A stretch of DNA of 64,000 nucleotides from Tautonia rosea (lineage in GTDB: Bacteria > Planctomycetota > Planctomycetia > Isosphaerales > Isosphaeraceae): the NCBI RefSeq assembly GCF_012958305.1, contig NZ_JABBYO010000005.1, positions 310,001 through 374,000 of the forward strand, read 5' to 3'. Under the pieces are notes generated by a model. It did no database searches, was not told the origin of the DNA, and saw only the letters and a program-made list of their open reading frames with translations. Of the stretch, positions 56,691 through 64,000 are shown in pieces. The position numbers and the translations under genes are program-made. Positions within the stretch are counted from its first letter, which is position 1, and each line of letters starts with the position of its first letter.

Positions 56691-58898
56691 ATGAGCCATT
56701 GGAGTAGGTGGTTCCTGGTTGCTCTGGTCGCTCAGTTAACGCCAGGATATTCGTTGGTCGCCTCGGATCAGATCGACCCAAGCCACGCGACGGTTCGGCA
56801 GGATGATCCGACACTCTGGTACAAGGTTCAGCTCCTCGGCCTCGAGGGCCAGGGATGGACCGAGACCAAGGCGCCGTTCGACCGGCTCCCGGCGCACGCG
56901 GAAGGAGTCGTCCGTGACCCGGTCTGGAGCTTGAGCCGTCATGCAGCAGGGCTGTGTGTCCGATTCAAAACGGACGCAGAGACGATCCGGGCCCGCTGGA
57001 CTCTGACCTCAGATCGACTGGCCATGCCTCACATGCCCGCGACGGGTGTCAGTGGTCTGGACCTCTACGCCAAGCTTGACGACCAGTGGTGTTGGGTTGG
57101 TGTCGGTTTTCCCAGTGAGGTGACGAACACGGTCACGCTAGCATCGGGACTGACAGGTGAGGCTCGCGAATATCTGCTTTATTTGCCGCTCTACAACGGA
57201 GTGGCGTCAGTGGAAATTGGCTTGCCCGAAGGAGCGACTCTTGCCAAGGCGACACCGAGGGCCGAGGGTCAGGAGAAACCAATCGTTGTCTACGGGACAT
57301 CGATCACCCAGGGAGGCTGTGCCTCTCGGCCGGGGATGGTTCATACAGCGATTCTCGGACGTCGGTTCAATCGTCCGGTGATCAACCTCGGCTTCTCCGG
57401 CAATGGAAAGATGGAAGCGGAACTCGCCGATCTGCTCGCCGAGCTTGATCCGGCGCTTTATGTGCTCGACTGTCTACCGAATATGGTTGCGGAAGAGATC
57501 GAAGCCCGCGTTGAGCCGTTTGTCCGGTCCCTTCGCAGTGCGCGACCCGAAACGCCGATCGTCCTGGCCGAAGACCGTACCTACACGAACGCTCGCCTCG
57601 TCGCAGGACAGTGGGAACGGAACCGATCCTCACGTGCGGCGCTTCGAGCGGCGTACGATCGCCTAGTCGCTTCAGGGGTGAAGGGGCTGACTTACTTGGC
57701 TGGCGATCCACAGCTTGGGGAGGACGGTGAGGCGACGGTCGATGGGTCGCATCCGACGGACCTCGGCTTTCTTCGGATGGCAGACGTCTTCGAGTCGGTC
57801 CTTCAGCCCCTCTTGGCGACTCCCGAGCCGGTCGAGACTTGCGAGCGCACCGCAACAGGGCCGGTCGAGGTCCCCAGGACGTTGCAAGACTCCTTTCATC
57901 CCCCTATAGCGTTTCTCGGGGACGACGGAACGTATTCCTCTCCCCTTGAATTTTCCGATGGTCGAACCGTGCAAAACGCGACGGATTGGCTGGAGCGGAG
58001 ACGCGAGATTCTCTCCACCTGGCACGGGATCATGGGACAGTGGCCCGCGTTGCTCGATGAGCCAGCAACGGAAACGCTTGGGACGGAAACCCAAGAAGGC
58101 TTCGAGCAACGTCAGGTTCGGATCGAGGTCGCCCCCGAGGGTCGCACACTGGATGGCTATCTGCTGATTCCGGAGGGTGATGGACCATTCCCGGCCATGC
58201 TGGTCGTCTTCTACGAACCAGAAACCGCCATCGGCGAGGGAAACCCTGTGCTCGCATTCGCTCGGGACCTCGCGAACTCCGGCTTCGTTGCTCTCTCGCT
58301 TGGAATCGACCCGAGTGCGGTGATCCCGGAGGCGGGACGGCTCGGAGTGCAACCCCTTTCGTACCTTGCATTCATGGCCGCGAATGCCTCGAACGCGATG
58401 GCAAGGATGCCGGAGATTGACCCGGATCGGATCGGAGTCATGGGACATTCCTACGGCGGGAAGTGGGCCTTGTTTGCATCGTGCCTGCACGAGGCCTTTG
58501 CGTGTGGGGTCTGGTCGGACCCCGGGATCGTCTTCGACGAGTCGCGTCCCAACGTCAACTACTGGGAGCCGTGGTATCTGGGGTGGGAAGCCGGTCGGAA
58601 CCGCTCCCGAGGCGTCATTACCCCAGAGAGTCCTCGGACCGGCGCTTATGAACAACTGGTTCGCAAAGGTCACGATCTGCATGAATTGCACGCTTTGATG
58701 GCTCCGCGACCATTCCTCGTTTCCGGAGGTTCGGAAGATCCTCCCGAGCGCTGGCGGGCGTTAAGTCACACGGTTGCGGTGAATCGGCTTCTGGGTTTCG
58801 AACACCAGGTGGCCCTGACAAACCGTCCAGGGCATCGTCCGACGGAACAATCAAACGAACAGATCATGGACTTTTTGAAATCTGTATTGAGGCCCTGA
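56691..58898 (+). CDS. SGNH hydrolase and alpha/beta hydrolase fusion
   Basis: A 735-residue exported protein with two ester hydrolase domains. Residues 30-360 are an SGNH/GDSL-type esterase: 'VVYGTSITQGGCASRPG' with the nucleophile Ser, 'VINLGFSGNGKME' with the block II Gly, 'YVLDCLPNM' in block III position, and 'DGSHPTDLGF' with the catalytic Asp and His. From about 390 a dienelactone-hydrolase-like alpha/beta domain begins; its nucleophile elbow is 'GVMGHSYGGKW'. Both could be carbohydrate esterases. GGAGGA lies about 9 bases before ATG 56691. Penicillin acylase follows after 57 bp. Confidence 0.88.
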   Translation: MSHWSRWFLVALVAQLTPGYSLVASDQIDPSHATVRQDDPTLWYKVQLLGLEGQGWTETKAPFDRLPAHAEGVVRDPVWSLSRHAAGLCVRFKTDAETIRARWTLTSDRLAMPHMPATGVSGLDLYAKLDDQWCWVGVGFPSEVTNTVTLASGLTGEAREYLLYLPLYNGVASVEIGLPEGATLAKATPRAEGQEKPIVVYGTSITQGGCASRPGMVHTAILGRRFNRPVINLGFSGNGKMEAELADLLAELDPALYVLDCLPNMVAEEIEARVEPFVRSLRSARPETPIVLAEDRTYTNARLVAGQWERNRSSRAALRAAYDRLVASGVKGLTYLAGDPQLGEDGEATVDGSHPTDLGFLRMADVFESVLQPLLATPEPVETCERTATGPVEVPRTLQDSFHPPIAFLGDDGTYSSPLEFSDGRTVQNATDWLERRREILSTWHGIMGQWPALLDEPATETLGTETQEGFEQRQVRIEVAPEGRTLDGYLLIPEGDGPFPAMLVVFYEPETAIGEGNPVLAFARDLANSGFVALSLGIDPSAVIPEAGRLGVQPLSYLAFMAANASNAMARMPEIDPDRIGVMGHSYGGKWALFASCLHEAFACGVWSDPGIVFDESRPNVNYWEPWYLGWEAGRNRSRGVITPESPRTGAYEQLVRKGHDLHELHALMAPRPFLVSGGSEDPPERWRALSHTVAVNRLLGFEHQVALTNRPGHRPTEQSNEQIMDFLKSVLRP

Positions 58899-58955
58899 GC
58901 CACTATGGCCGGATTCATTCGCAGCGTCACGATCTCTCGGGCCACGAGGTGAAGT

Positions 58956-61436
58956 GTGCATCTTTACGATCCGTCTCGAATCGGGATCACGAAGTCTGGT
59001 CGACCGTTCTTCGTCTTGGTGGTTTCAGTCCTCGTGTTGGTGGGAAACGTCGCATCAGGGGCCGAGGAACGGCTGGTGATCGAAGGGCTTGATCAACCGG
59101 TTGAGGTCCTCAAGGACCGATGGGGAATCTCGCATATTTACGCCCAAACCGAACACGATCTGTTCTTCGCTCAGGGCTTCAACGCGGCGCGAGATCGGCT
59201 CTTTCAGCTCGAACTCTGGCGACGCCAGGCCACCGGCACCGTGGCTGAGATTCAGGGTCCAAAAGCGCTTCAAGGAGACATCGGCGCGCGTCTCTTGAAA
59301 TTCCGAGGAGACATGACCGCGGAACTGGCCCACTATCACCCCCGAGGGGCCGAGATTATCCTGGCCTTCGTAGAGGGGATCAACGCGTACATCGACCTCA
59401 CCCTCCGAGAACCATCGCGCCTTCCGCTTCCCTTCCAAATTCTGGGAATCGCTCCAGGCCACTGGACACCCGAGGTGGTTGTCTCTCGGCACAATGGACT
59501 ATTTCGTAACGCTACGCAGGAGGTGCAATTTACTCAGCTTGTTCACTTGCTAGGTTCGGAGCGGGCCCGAGCATTGGTAAATCTGAAACCGGGTCTCCCT
59601 GCCTTGGTCCCAGATGAAACGATCGATACGGCCTTGTTCTCCCGAGACATCTTGCAACGGTATGCTGACTCACGCTCTGGAGTGCGGTTTGAACCCGAGG
59701 ATGTTAAACCTGAATTCCGGCGGGCCGATGTGCCGGAACACCAGGAGGGACTTCCGACCACCTCATTTCTTCCAGATCTTGAGAACGATCCCGGCCTCCT
59801 AGGCAGTAACAACTGGGCTGTTGCCGGGGGCCGTACCCTTTCCGGACATCCGTTGCTGGCGAATGATCCTCACCGCTCGATGCAGATTCCTTCACTCCGG
59901 TACTGGGTGCATCTGGTCGGACCAGATTGGGATGTGATTGGAGGTGGAGAGCCTGCATTGCCAGGCATCTCAATCGGGCACAATCGTCGGGGGGCCTGGG
60001 GCCTGACCATCTTTCCGATCGATCAGGAGGATCTTTATGTTTACGAGACGAACCCCGACAACCCACTCCTGTACCGCTATCAATCCGGATGGGAGTCGAT
60101 GCGCGTCCTTTCCGAGACATTCCTCGTCAAAGGGGAGGGTGAGACGACGGTTGACCTGAAATTCACGCGTCATGGTCCTGTTCTTTACGAAGACCATGAG
60201 CATCATCGGGCCTATGCGTTGCGGGCGGCCTGGCTCGAAGTTGGTACAGCCCCCTACCTGGCCAGTCTTCGAATGAATCAGGCCTCGACCTGGGAGGAAT
60301 TTCGAAAGGCGTGCCGGTACTCGCTGACACCCTCGGAAAACATGGTCTGGGCCGATGTCGATGGTCACATCGGGTGGCAGTCGGTCGGATTGGCACCGAT
60401 CCGGAAAGGCTGGAATGGGCTGCTGCCGGTTCCGGGAGATGGTCGTTTCGAGTGGGAAGGGTTTCTCCCGGCCGATGAGCTCCCGCATCGACTCGACCCC
60501 CCCGAAGGTTGGATCGGGTCGGCCAATCAGAACAACCTTCCTCAAGGATATTCTCATGCGCTTGGTTTTGTTTGGGCCGATCCGTTCCGATTTGCGAGAG
60601 TGTCGGAGGTGTTGAGTTCGGGCCGACTCCTCGCGCTGGGAGACATGGTTCAATTGCAGCAGGATGAACTCTCCATTCCCGCTCGCCTCCTCGTTCCTCT
60701 GCTTCGCGGACTTGAACCCAAGGACGACCGAACACGGGACGTGCTCGATCGACTCATGTCGTGGGACTTCGTCCTCGATCGAGGCTCGATCTCAGCGGCG
60801 ATCTATGTGACGTGGGAGGCCCACTTGAAAGAGGCCGTCGGGCAACGGCTGATCCCTAAAGAGGTGCGATCGGTTCTCCATCCACGTTCTCTTTCGACAG
60901 AGAAACTCGTCCACTGGCTTACATCCCCCGATGGGAGACTCGGGGCTGATCCGGTTGCCGTCCGCGATGCCATTTTGATCGATGCCCTGCACCATGCCCA
61001 GGTCGAGCTGACGGAGAGATTGGGAACCCAAATGGACCAATGGCAATATGGACAAGTCGATCTGAAACACATTCAGTTGCACCATGCATTGAGCCGAGCG
61101 GTTGATAAGGCGACTCGTGCTCAACTTGATCCTGAGCCCCGTGCCAGAGGTGGAAACGCAAGTACGGTGAATAACACCTCCGATGCCGAAAACCAGGCGT
61201 CCGGTGCTTCGTTTCGGATGATTGCCGTGGTGGGCGACTGGGATCGATCGCTGGGCACGAATGCTCCGGGGCAGTCTGGCGACCCGGGAAGCTCACATTA
61301 CGACGACCTGCTCGAACCGTGGTCGAAGGGACGTGTCTTTCCGGTGATCTCGTCTCGATCCGGAGTCGAGGCTGTGACCGAGGCGACCTTGCAACTTTTC
61401 CCGACTCCTGGAACGAAGCAGGCTGAATCACCTTGA
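58956..61436 (+). CDS. Penicillin acylase-family amidase (Ntn hydrolase)
   Basis: An 826-residue exported precursor with the self-cleaving Ntn-hydrolase design. The signal segment is at about residues 16-38; the alpha-chain contains 'DRWGISHIYAQTEHDLFFAQ', truncated, and 'RDRLFQLELWRRQATG'. The new N-terminal Ser of the beta-chain is S284 in 'LLGSNNWAVAGG', followed by 'PLLANDPHRSMQIPSL'. Such enzymes cleave amide bonds of N-acyl compounds (penicillin, acyl-homoserine lactones or acyl-amino acids); the substrate cannot be read from sequence. GTG 58956 follows a GAGGTGA ribosome-binding site. Confidence 0.93.
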   Translation: MHLYDPSRIGITKSGRPFFVLVVSVLVLVGNVASGAEERLVIEGLDQPVEVLKDRWGISHIYAQTEHDLFFAQGFNAARDRLFQLELWRRQATGTVAEIQGPKALQGDIGARLLKFRGDMTAELAHYHPRGAEIILAFVEGINAYIDLTLREPSRLPLPFQILGIAPGHWTPEVVVSRHNGLFRNATQEVQFTQLVHLLGSERARALVNLKPGLPALVPDETIDTALFSRDILQRYADSRSGVRFEPEDVKPEFRRADVPEHQEGLPTTSFLPDLENDPGLLGSNNWAVAGGRTLSGHPLLANDPHRSMQIPSLRYWVHLVGPDWDVIGGGEPALPGISIGHNRRGAWGLTIFPIDQEDLYVYETNPDNPLLYRYQSGWESMRVLSETFLVKGEGETTVDLKFTRHGPVLYEDHEHHRAYALRAAWLEVGTAPYLASLRMNQASTWEEFRKACRYSLTPSENMVWADVDGHIGWQSVGLAPIRKGWNGLLPVPGDGRFEWEGFLPADELPHRLDPPEGWIGSANQNNLPQGYSHALGFVWADPFRFARVSEVLSSGRLLALGDMVQLQQDELSIPARLLVPLLRGLEPKDDRTRDVLDRLMSWDFVLDRGSISAAIYVTWEAHLKEAVGQRLIPKEVRSVLHPRSLSTEKLVHWLTSPDGRLGADPVAVRDAILIDALHHAQVELTERLGTQMDQWQYGQVDLKHIQLHHALSRAVDKATRAQLDPEPRARGGNASTVNNTSDAENQASGASFRMIAVVGDWDRSLGTNAPGQSGDPGSSHYDDLLEPWSKGRVFPVISSRSGVEAVTEATLQLFPTPGTKQAESP

Positions 61437-61494
61437 ACTTCTGGGAAGTTTCGCGAATTCCCGCGACCTTCCGAACGTCAGGAGAGACCCCTTC

Positions 61495-62304
61495 ATGATG
61501 AACGCGCTGATCAGCCTTCTCTTGGTCCTTGGACTGATTCCGCTTGACTTCGATCCGACAAAGACTCCGATTCCCATAGGTCACCGTGGGCTATTGCACT
61601 ATGCGCCGGAAAACTCAATGGCAGGGTTTCAGGCTTGCATCGAATTGCGGATCGGATTCGAACTCGACGTTCGACGAGCCGGAGACGGGACCCTTGTCTG
61701 TCTTCACGATGCCACCGTTGATCGTACCACCAACGGTCTCGGATCGATTGACGATCGATCGGTCCAACAACTCAAAACGCTCGATGCGGGCTCGTGGTTC
61801 GATCCTGTGTTCTCGGGAGAGACAGTCCCAACCCTTGAAGACGTGCTTTCCCTCCTAAAAGGGGATCGAGGGTCTGGAATCCTGGTCGCCGTTGACCTGA
61901 AAGTCGACGATACGTCGATGGCTGATGATGTGGTCGGGCTGGCTAGGCGGGTCGGGGTGCTCGATCGTCTTGTGTTCATTGGCCTGACAATTGAGAACCC
62001 CGACTTACGTCGTCGGATTCGTCAGGCCGATTCGAAAGCTCATCCCGCCGTTTTGTCAGAATCCCCCGAGCAATTCGAGGCTGCTTTGGTGGATCCTTGT
62101 TCGGACTGGATCTACGTTCGTGCCATTCCCTCGGCGGCTGAGATCGATCGTGCCCATGCACGTTCCAAACGCGTGTTCATTGCAGGTCCAAAGGTGGCGG
62201 GATTCGAATCGGTCAACTGGCGCGAGGCTGCTCGTTCGGGTGTAGATGCGGTGCTGACGGACTTCCCTCTCCAGTTTCGGAAGACGTTTCGGACGACTCC
62301 ATGA
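61495..62304 (+). CDS. Glycerophosphodiester phosphodiesterase
   Basis: A 269-residue protein with a short hydrophobic N-terminus (residues 1-17), so possibly exported or membrane tethered. GDPD landmarks: 'PIGHRGLLHYAPENSMAGF' with the catalytic His and Glu, 'FELDVRRAGDGTLVCLHD' with the metal-binding Glu-Asp and second His, 'VPTLEDVLSLL', and the late 'GVDAVLTDFP' that supplies the final strand. It hydrolyses glycerophosphodiesters to alcohol and glycerol-3-phosphate. AGGAGAG lies upstream. It sits between penicillin acylase and the PIG-L gene on the same strand. Confidence 0.92.
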   Translation: MMNALISLLLVLGLIPLDFDPTKTPIPIGHRGLLHYAPENSMAGFQACIELRIGFELDVRRAGDGTLVCLHDATVDRTTNGLGSIDDRSVQQLKTLDAGSWFDPVFSGETVPTLEDVLSLLKGDRGSGILVAVDLKVDDTSMADDVVGLARRVGVLDRLVFIGLTIENPDLRRRIRQADSKAHPAVLSESPEQFEAALVDPCSDWIYVRAIPSAAEIDRAHARSKRVFIAGPKVAGFESVNWREAARSGVDAVLTDFPLQFRKTFRTTP

Positions 62305-62455
62305 TGAGCCATCACACCACCTGCGATTGGGTCAGCCAGAAACCCCGAGCCTCGACGAGATCATCCCTGGCTCCGAGACGGAGATCCTCCTCGGTTCGAC
62401 TGGTTTCAAGCTGACGCGATTCTCCCGACCGTTCCCGACATGAAAGAGGTTGTCG

Positions 62456-63343
62456 ATGGCCGATCACCCTCCACGCATTATGCTCATCGGCGCTCATCCC
62501 GATGACGCGGACATCAAAGCTGGCGGCACAGCGGCCATGTGGACTGACCTGGGATTTGTGGTGAGAATGGTGAGCCTCTCCGATGGTCGGGCGGGACACC
62601 ATGAGATGGCAGGACCGGAGTTGGTGACGCGACGGAAGGCAGAGGCTCAGGCTGCAGCGGCTCTCATTGGGGCATCGTATGAGGTTCTTGACCATCCTGA
62701 TGGCGAACTCGATGACCGTCTGGAGCTTCGGCATCAGGTGATTCGACTGATTCGGTCGTTTCGTCCCGATCTGATCATCACGCATCGCACCACTGACTAC
62801 CATCCTGACCATCGCGTTACTGGCTTGCTTGTGCAAGACGCTTCCTATCTCCTTACCGTTCCTGCAATCTGTCCCGACGTGCCTCACCTGAGGCAATCGC
62901 CAGTAATCCTCTCATTCTCCGACGCCTTCACCCGACCGTGTCGCTTCGAGCCGCATCTCGTGGTGAACATCGAGGAGAAACTCGATCTGATTGTGGCCAT
63001 GCTGCATTGTCACCAATCGCAATTCTACGAATGGCTTCCCTACAATGCTGGTCATCCGGAGGAGGTGCCAACCGGGGAGGAGGCTCGGAAGAACTGGCTC
63101 GCCGATCGCTTTCGACAGCGCATTGCACCGCTCGCAGATCGTTATCGTGATCTGGTGATCCGTACCTATGGTGACGTCGAGGGGAAACGGGTCCGGTACA
63201 TTGAGGCATTTGAGGTTTCGGAATTTGGGGCTCTGCTCGACAGAGAGGCACGAGCCAGGCTATTCCCATTTCTGCCCCGCAGTTCCGATCCAGTTGCATC
63301 TATTGACCGGAAACGATGGGTCGATCTTCCCGAAGGATCGTGA
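62456..63343 (+). CDS. PIG-L family deacetylase
   Basis: A 295-residue zinc-dependent deacetylase of the LmbE/PIG-L family, acting on N-acetylglucosamine-type sugars. The metal motif is 'GAHPDDADIKAGGT' (H-P-D-D), and the second metal His lies in 'HRTTDYHPDHR'. 'VVRMVSLSDGRAGHHEM' and 'RPDLIITHRT' are further family landmarks. No signal peptide is visible, so it is probably cytosolic. ATG 62456, preceded by GAAAGAGG, is preferred over TTG 62450. Confidence 0.92.
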   Translation: MADHPPRIMLIGAHPDDADIKAGGTAAMWTDLGFVVRMVSLSDGRAGHHEMAGPELVTRRKAEAQAAAALIGASYEVLDHPDGELDDRLELRHQVIRLIRSFRPDLIITHRTTDYHPDHRVTGLLVQDASYLLTVPAICPDVPHLRQSPVILSFSDAFTRPCRFEPHLVVNIEEKLDLIVAMLHCHQSQFYEWLPYNAGHPEEVPTGEEARKNWLADRFRQRIAPLADRYRDLVIRTYGDVEGKRVRYIEAFEVSEFGALLDREARARLFPFLPRSSDPVASIDRKRWVDLPEGS

Positions 63344-63417
63344 GGCGGCGTTAAAGGTGCCTTGAAACCACTTCGGCGGGCAAACACTCGTCGCACCATG
63401 CAGACTCGGTGAATTCC

Positions 63418-64000
63418 ATGTCACGAACGAATCGGCGAAAATTCTTTGAAGAATCGATGATTGCCGCAGCAGCGGTATCGAGCCTTGCGACGGGACCTCG
63501 GGAACCTCGGCTCAGTGCTCAGCAGGCAACACCGACCACTCCCAATGACACCATTCGACATGCGGTGATTGGTTGTCGCATCCGAGGTCGGGTCCATGCC
63601 TCTCAGTTCGGGCGGCAGAATGGAGTCGAAATTGCCTATGTGTGCGATCCCGATCGGGTGCTTGCGGAGGAGCTCGCAGAGACTGTCGAGAAGGACCAAG
63701 GACGCCGTCCCATGGTAGTTCAGGACCTTCGTGTAATTTTCGACGATTCCCACGTGGACACCGTCTCGATCGCAACACCGAATCACTGGCATGCACTGGC
63801 CGCCATTTGGGCCATGCAGTCAGGAAAGCATGTTTATGTTGAAAAGCCGGTCACCCACACGGTTTGCGAGGGCCGGCGCATGGTTCAGGTAGCTCAAAAG
63901 ACGGGGCGGCTCTGTCAGGCAGGAACTCAAAATCGCTCCAGTGGTGCCCTGGCTGCCGCCGCGGCCTATCTCCGAGACGGCAAACTCGGCGATGTTACGT
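63418..64000 (+). CDS. Tat-exported Gfo/Idh/MocA oxidoreductase, truncated by window end
   Basis: The first 194 codons of an NAD(P)-dependent oxidoreductase. The N-terminus 'RTNRRKFFEES' followed by an Ala-rich hydrophobic stretch is a twin-arginine (Tat) signal. The Rossmann start is 'IRHAVIGCRIRGRVHA', with an atypical G-C-R-I-R-G loop rather than G-x-G-x-x-G. The EKP motif is intact in 'GKHVYVEKPVTHTV', and 'VSIATPNHWHALAAIWAM' precedes it. Such secreted Gfo/Idh enzymes are multiplied in planctomycetes, with mostly unknown sugar substrates. It follows the PIG-L gene by 75 bp. The C-terminus is missing here. Confidence 0.9.
   Translation, partial: MSRTNRRKFFEESMIAAAAVSSLATGPREPRLSAQQATPTTPNDTIRHAVIGCRIRGRVHASQFGRQNGVEIAYVCDPDRVLAEELAETVEKDQGRRPMVVQDLRVIFDDSHVDTVSIATPNHWHALAAIWAMQSGKHVYVEKPVTHTVCEGRRMVQVAQKTGRLCQAGTQNRSSGALAAAAAYLRDGKLGDVT

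Overview
The window looks like the chromosome of a planctomycete, most likely an Isosphaeraceae-type organism. The evidence is a high-GC sequence carrying several planctomycete hallmarks. These are an ECF sigma factor translationally coupled to a giant serine/threonine kinase with TPRs, a LEPR-type N-terminal signature on a beta-helix surface protein, a PVC-type c-heme protein, a formylglycine sulfatase, secreted Gfo/Idh/MocA oxidoreductases, and a protein of the planctomycete family whose N-terminus reads roughly 'ANRxNALxSTGPxTPEGK'. Genus-level placement is inference. I see no transposase, prophage or CRISPR array.

Layout. 1-5 kb: the 5' end of fabH (minus), a small beta-rich protein, a polytopic membrane protein, a stand-alone cobalamin-binding domain with CarH-photoreceptor motifs, an orphan beta-class DNA methyltransferase and a DUF433 protein. 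5-11 kb: carB behind a perfect 18-bp hairpin, then a Uma2-type nuclease, a Kelch-like protein and a YceF-type Maf pyrophosphatase. 11-15 kb: a SWIM zinc-finger protein, a YpfJ-like zinc peptidase, a secreted CAP protein and a LacD-like aldolase closed by a strong hairpin. 15-20 kb (minus): KdsD followed by a giant LptA/LptC/OstA-like protein, consistent with a Kdo/LPS export module. 20-28 kb: a heme c protein and TPR protein pair, endonuclease III, a leucine-rich-repeat protein, a flavin-type oxidase, a phosphoesterase, IspH and a DUF4097 protein. 28-37 kb: the planctomycete family protein, which overlaps an MFS transporter tail to tail, then a glycosyltransferase, a DUF1573 protein, and a sulfatase plus Gfo/Idh pair.

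37-64 kb is more accessory in character and mostly on the plus strand: an M30-like metalloprotease, tRNA-Leu(GAG), a gingipain-fold peptidase, an IorA-like TPP enzyme lacking its ferredoxin domain, a large secreted protein of unknown function, a PQQ-type sugar dehydrogenase with two c-heme motifs, an isochorismatase-ThuA fusion, the LEPR beta-helix protein divergent from the ECF/kinase pair, and a run of secreted hydrolases (SGNH plus alpha/beta hydrolase fusion, penicillin acylase, glycerophosphodiesterase, PIG-L deacetylase) ending in a truncated Tat-exported Gfo/Idh oxidoreductase. The run looks like extracellular polymer, ester and amide breakdown.

At the largest scale, the plus strand is C-rich up to about 35 kb regardless of gene direction and becomes G-rich from about 36-39 kb onward. 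A change in that direction is what a replication origin or an inversion junction would give. The other items worth a second look are the orphan CarH-like sensor, a conserved upstream element shared by two unrelated planctomycete genes, and several unusual domain fusions.
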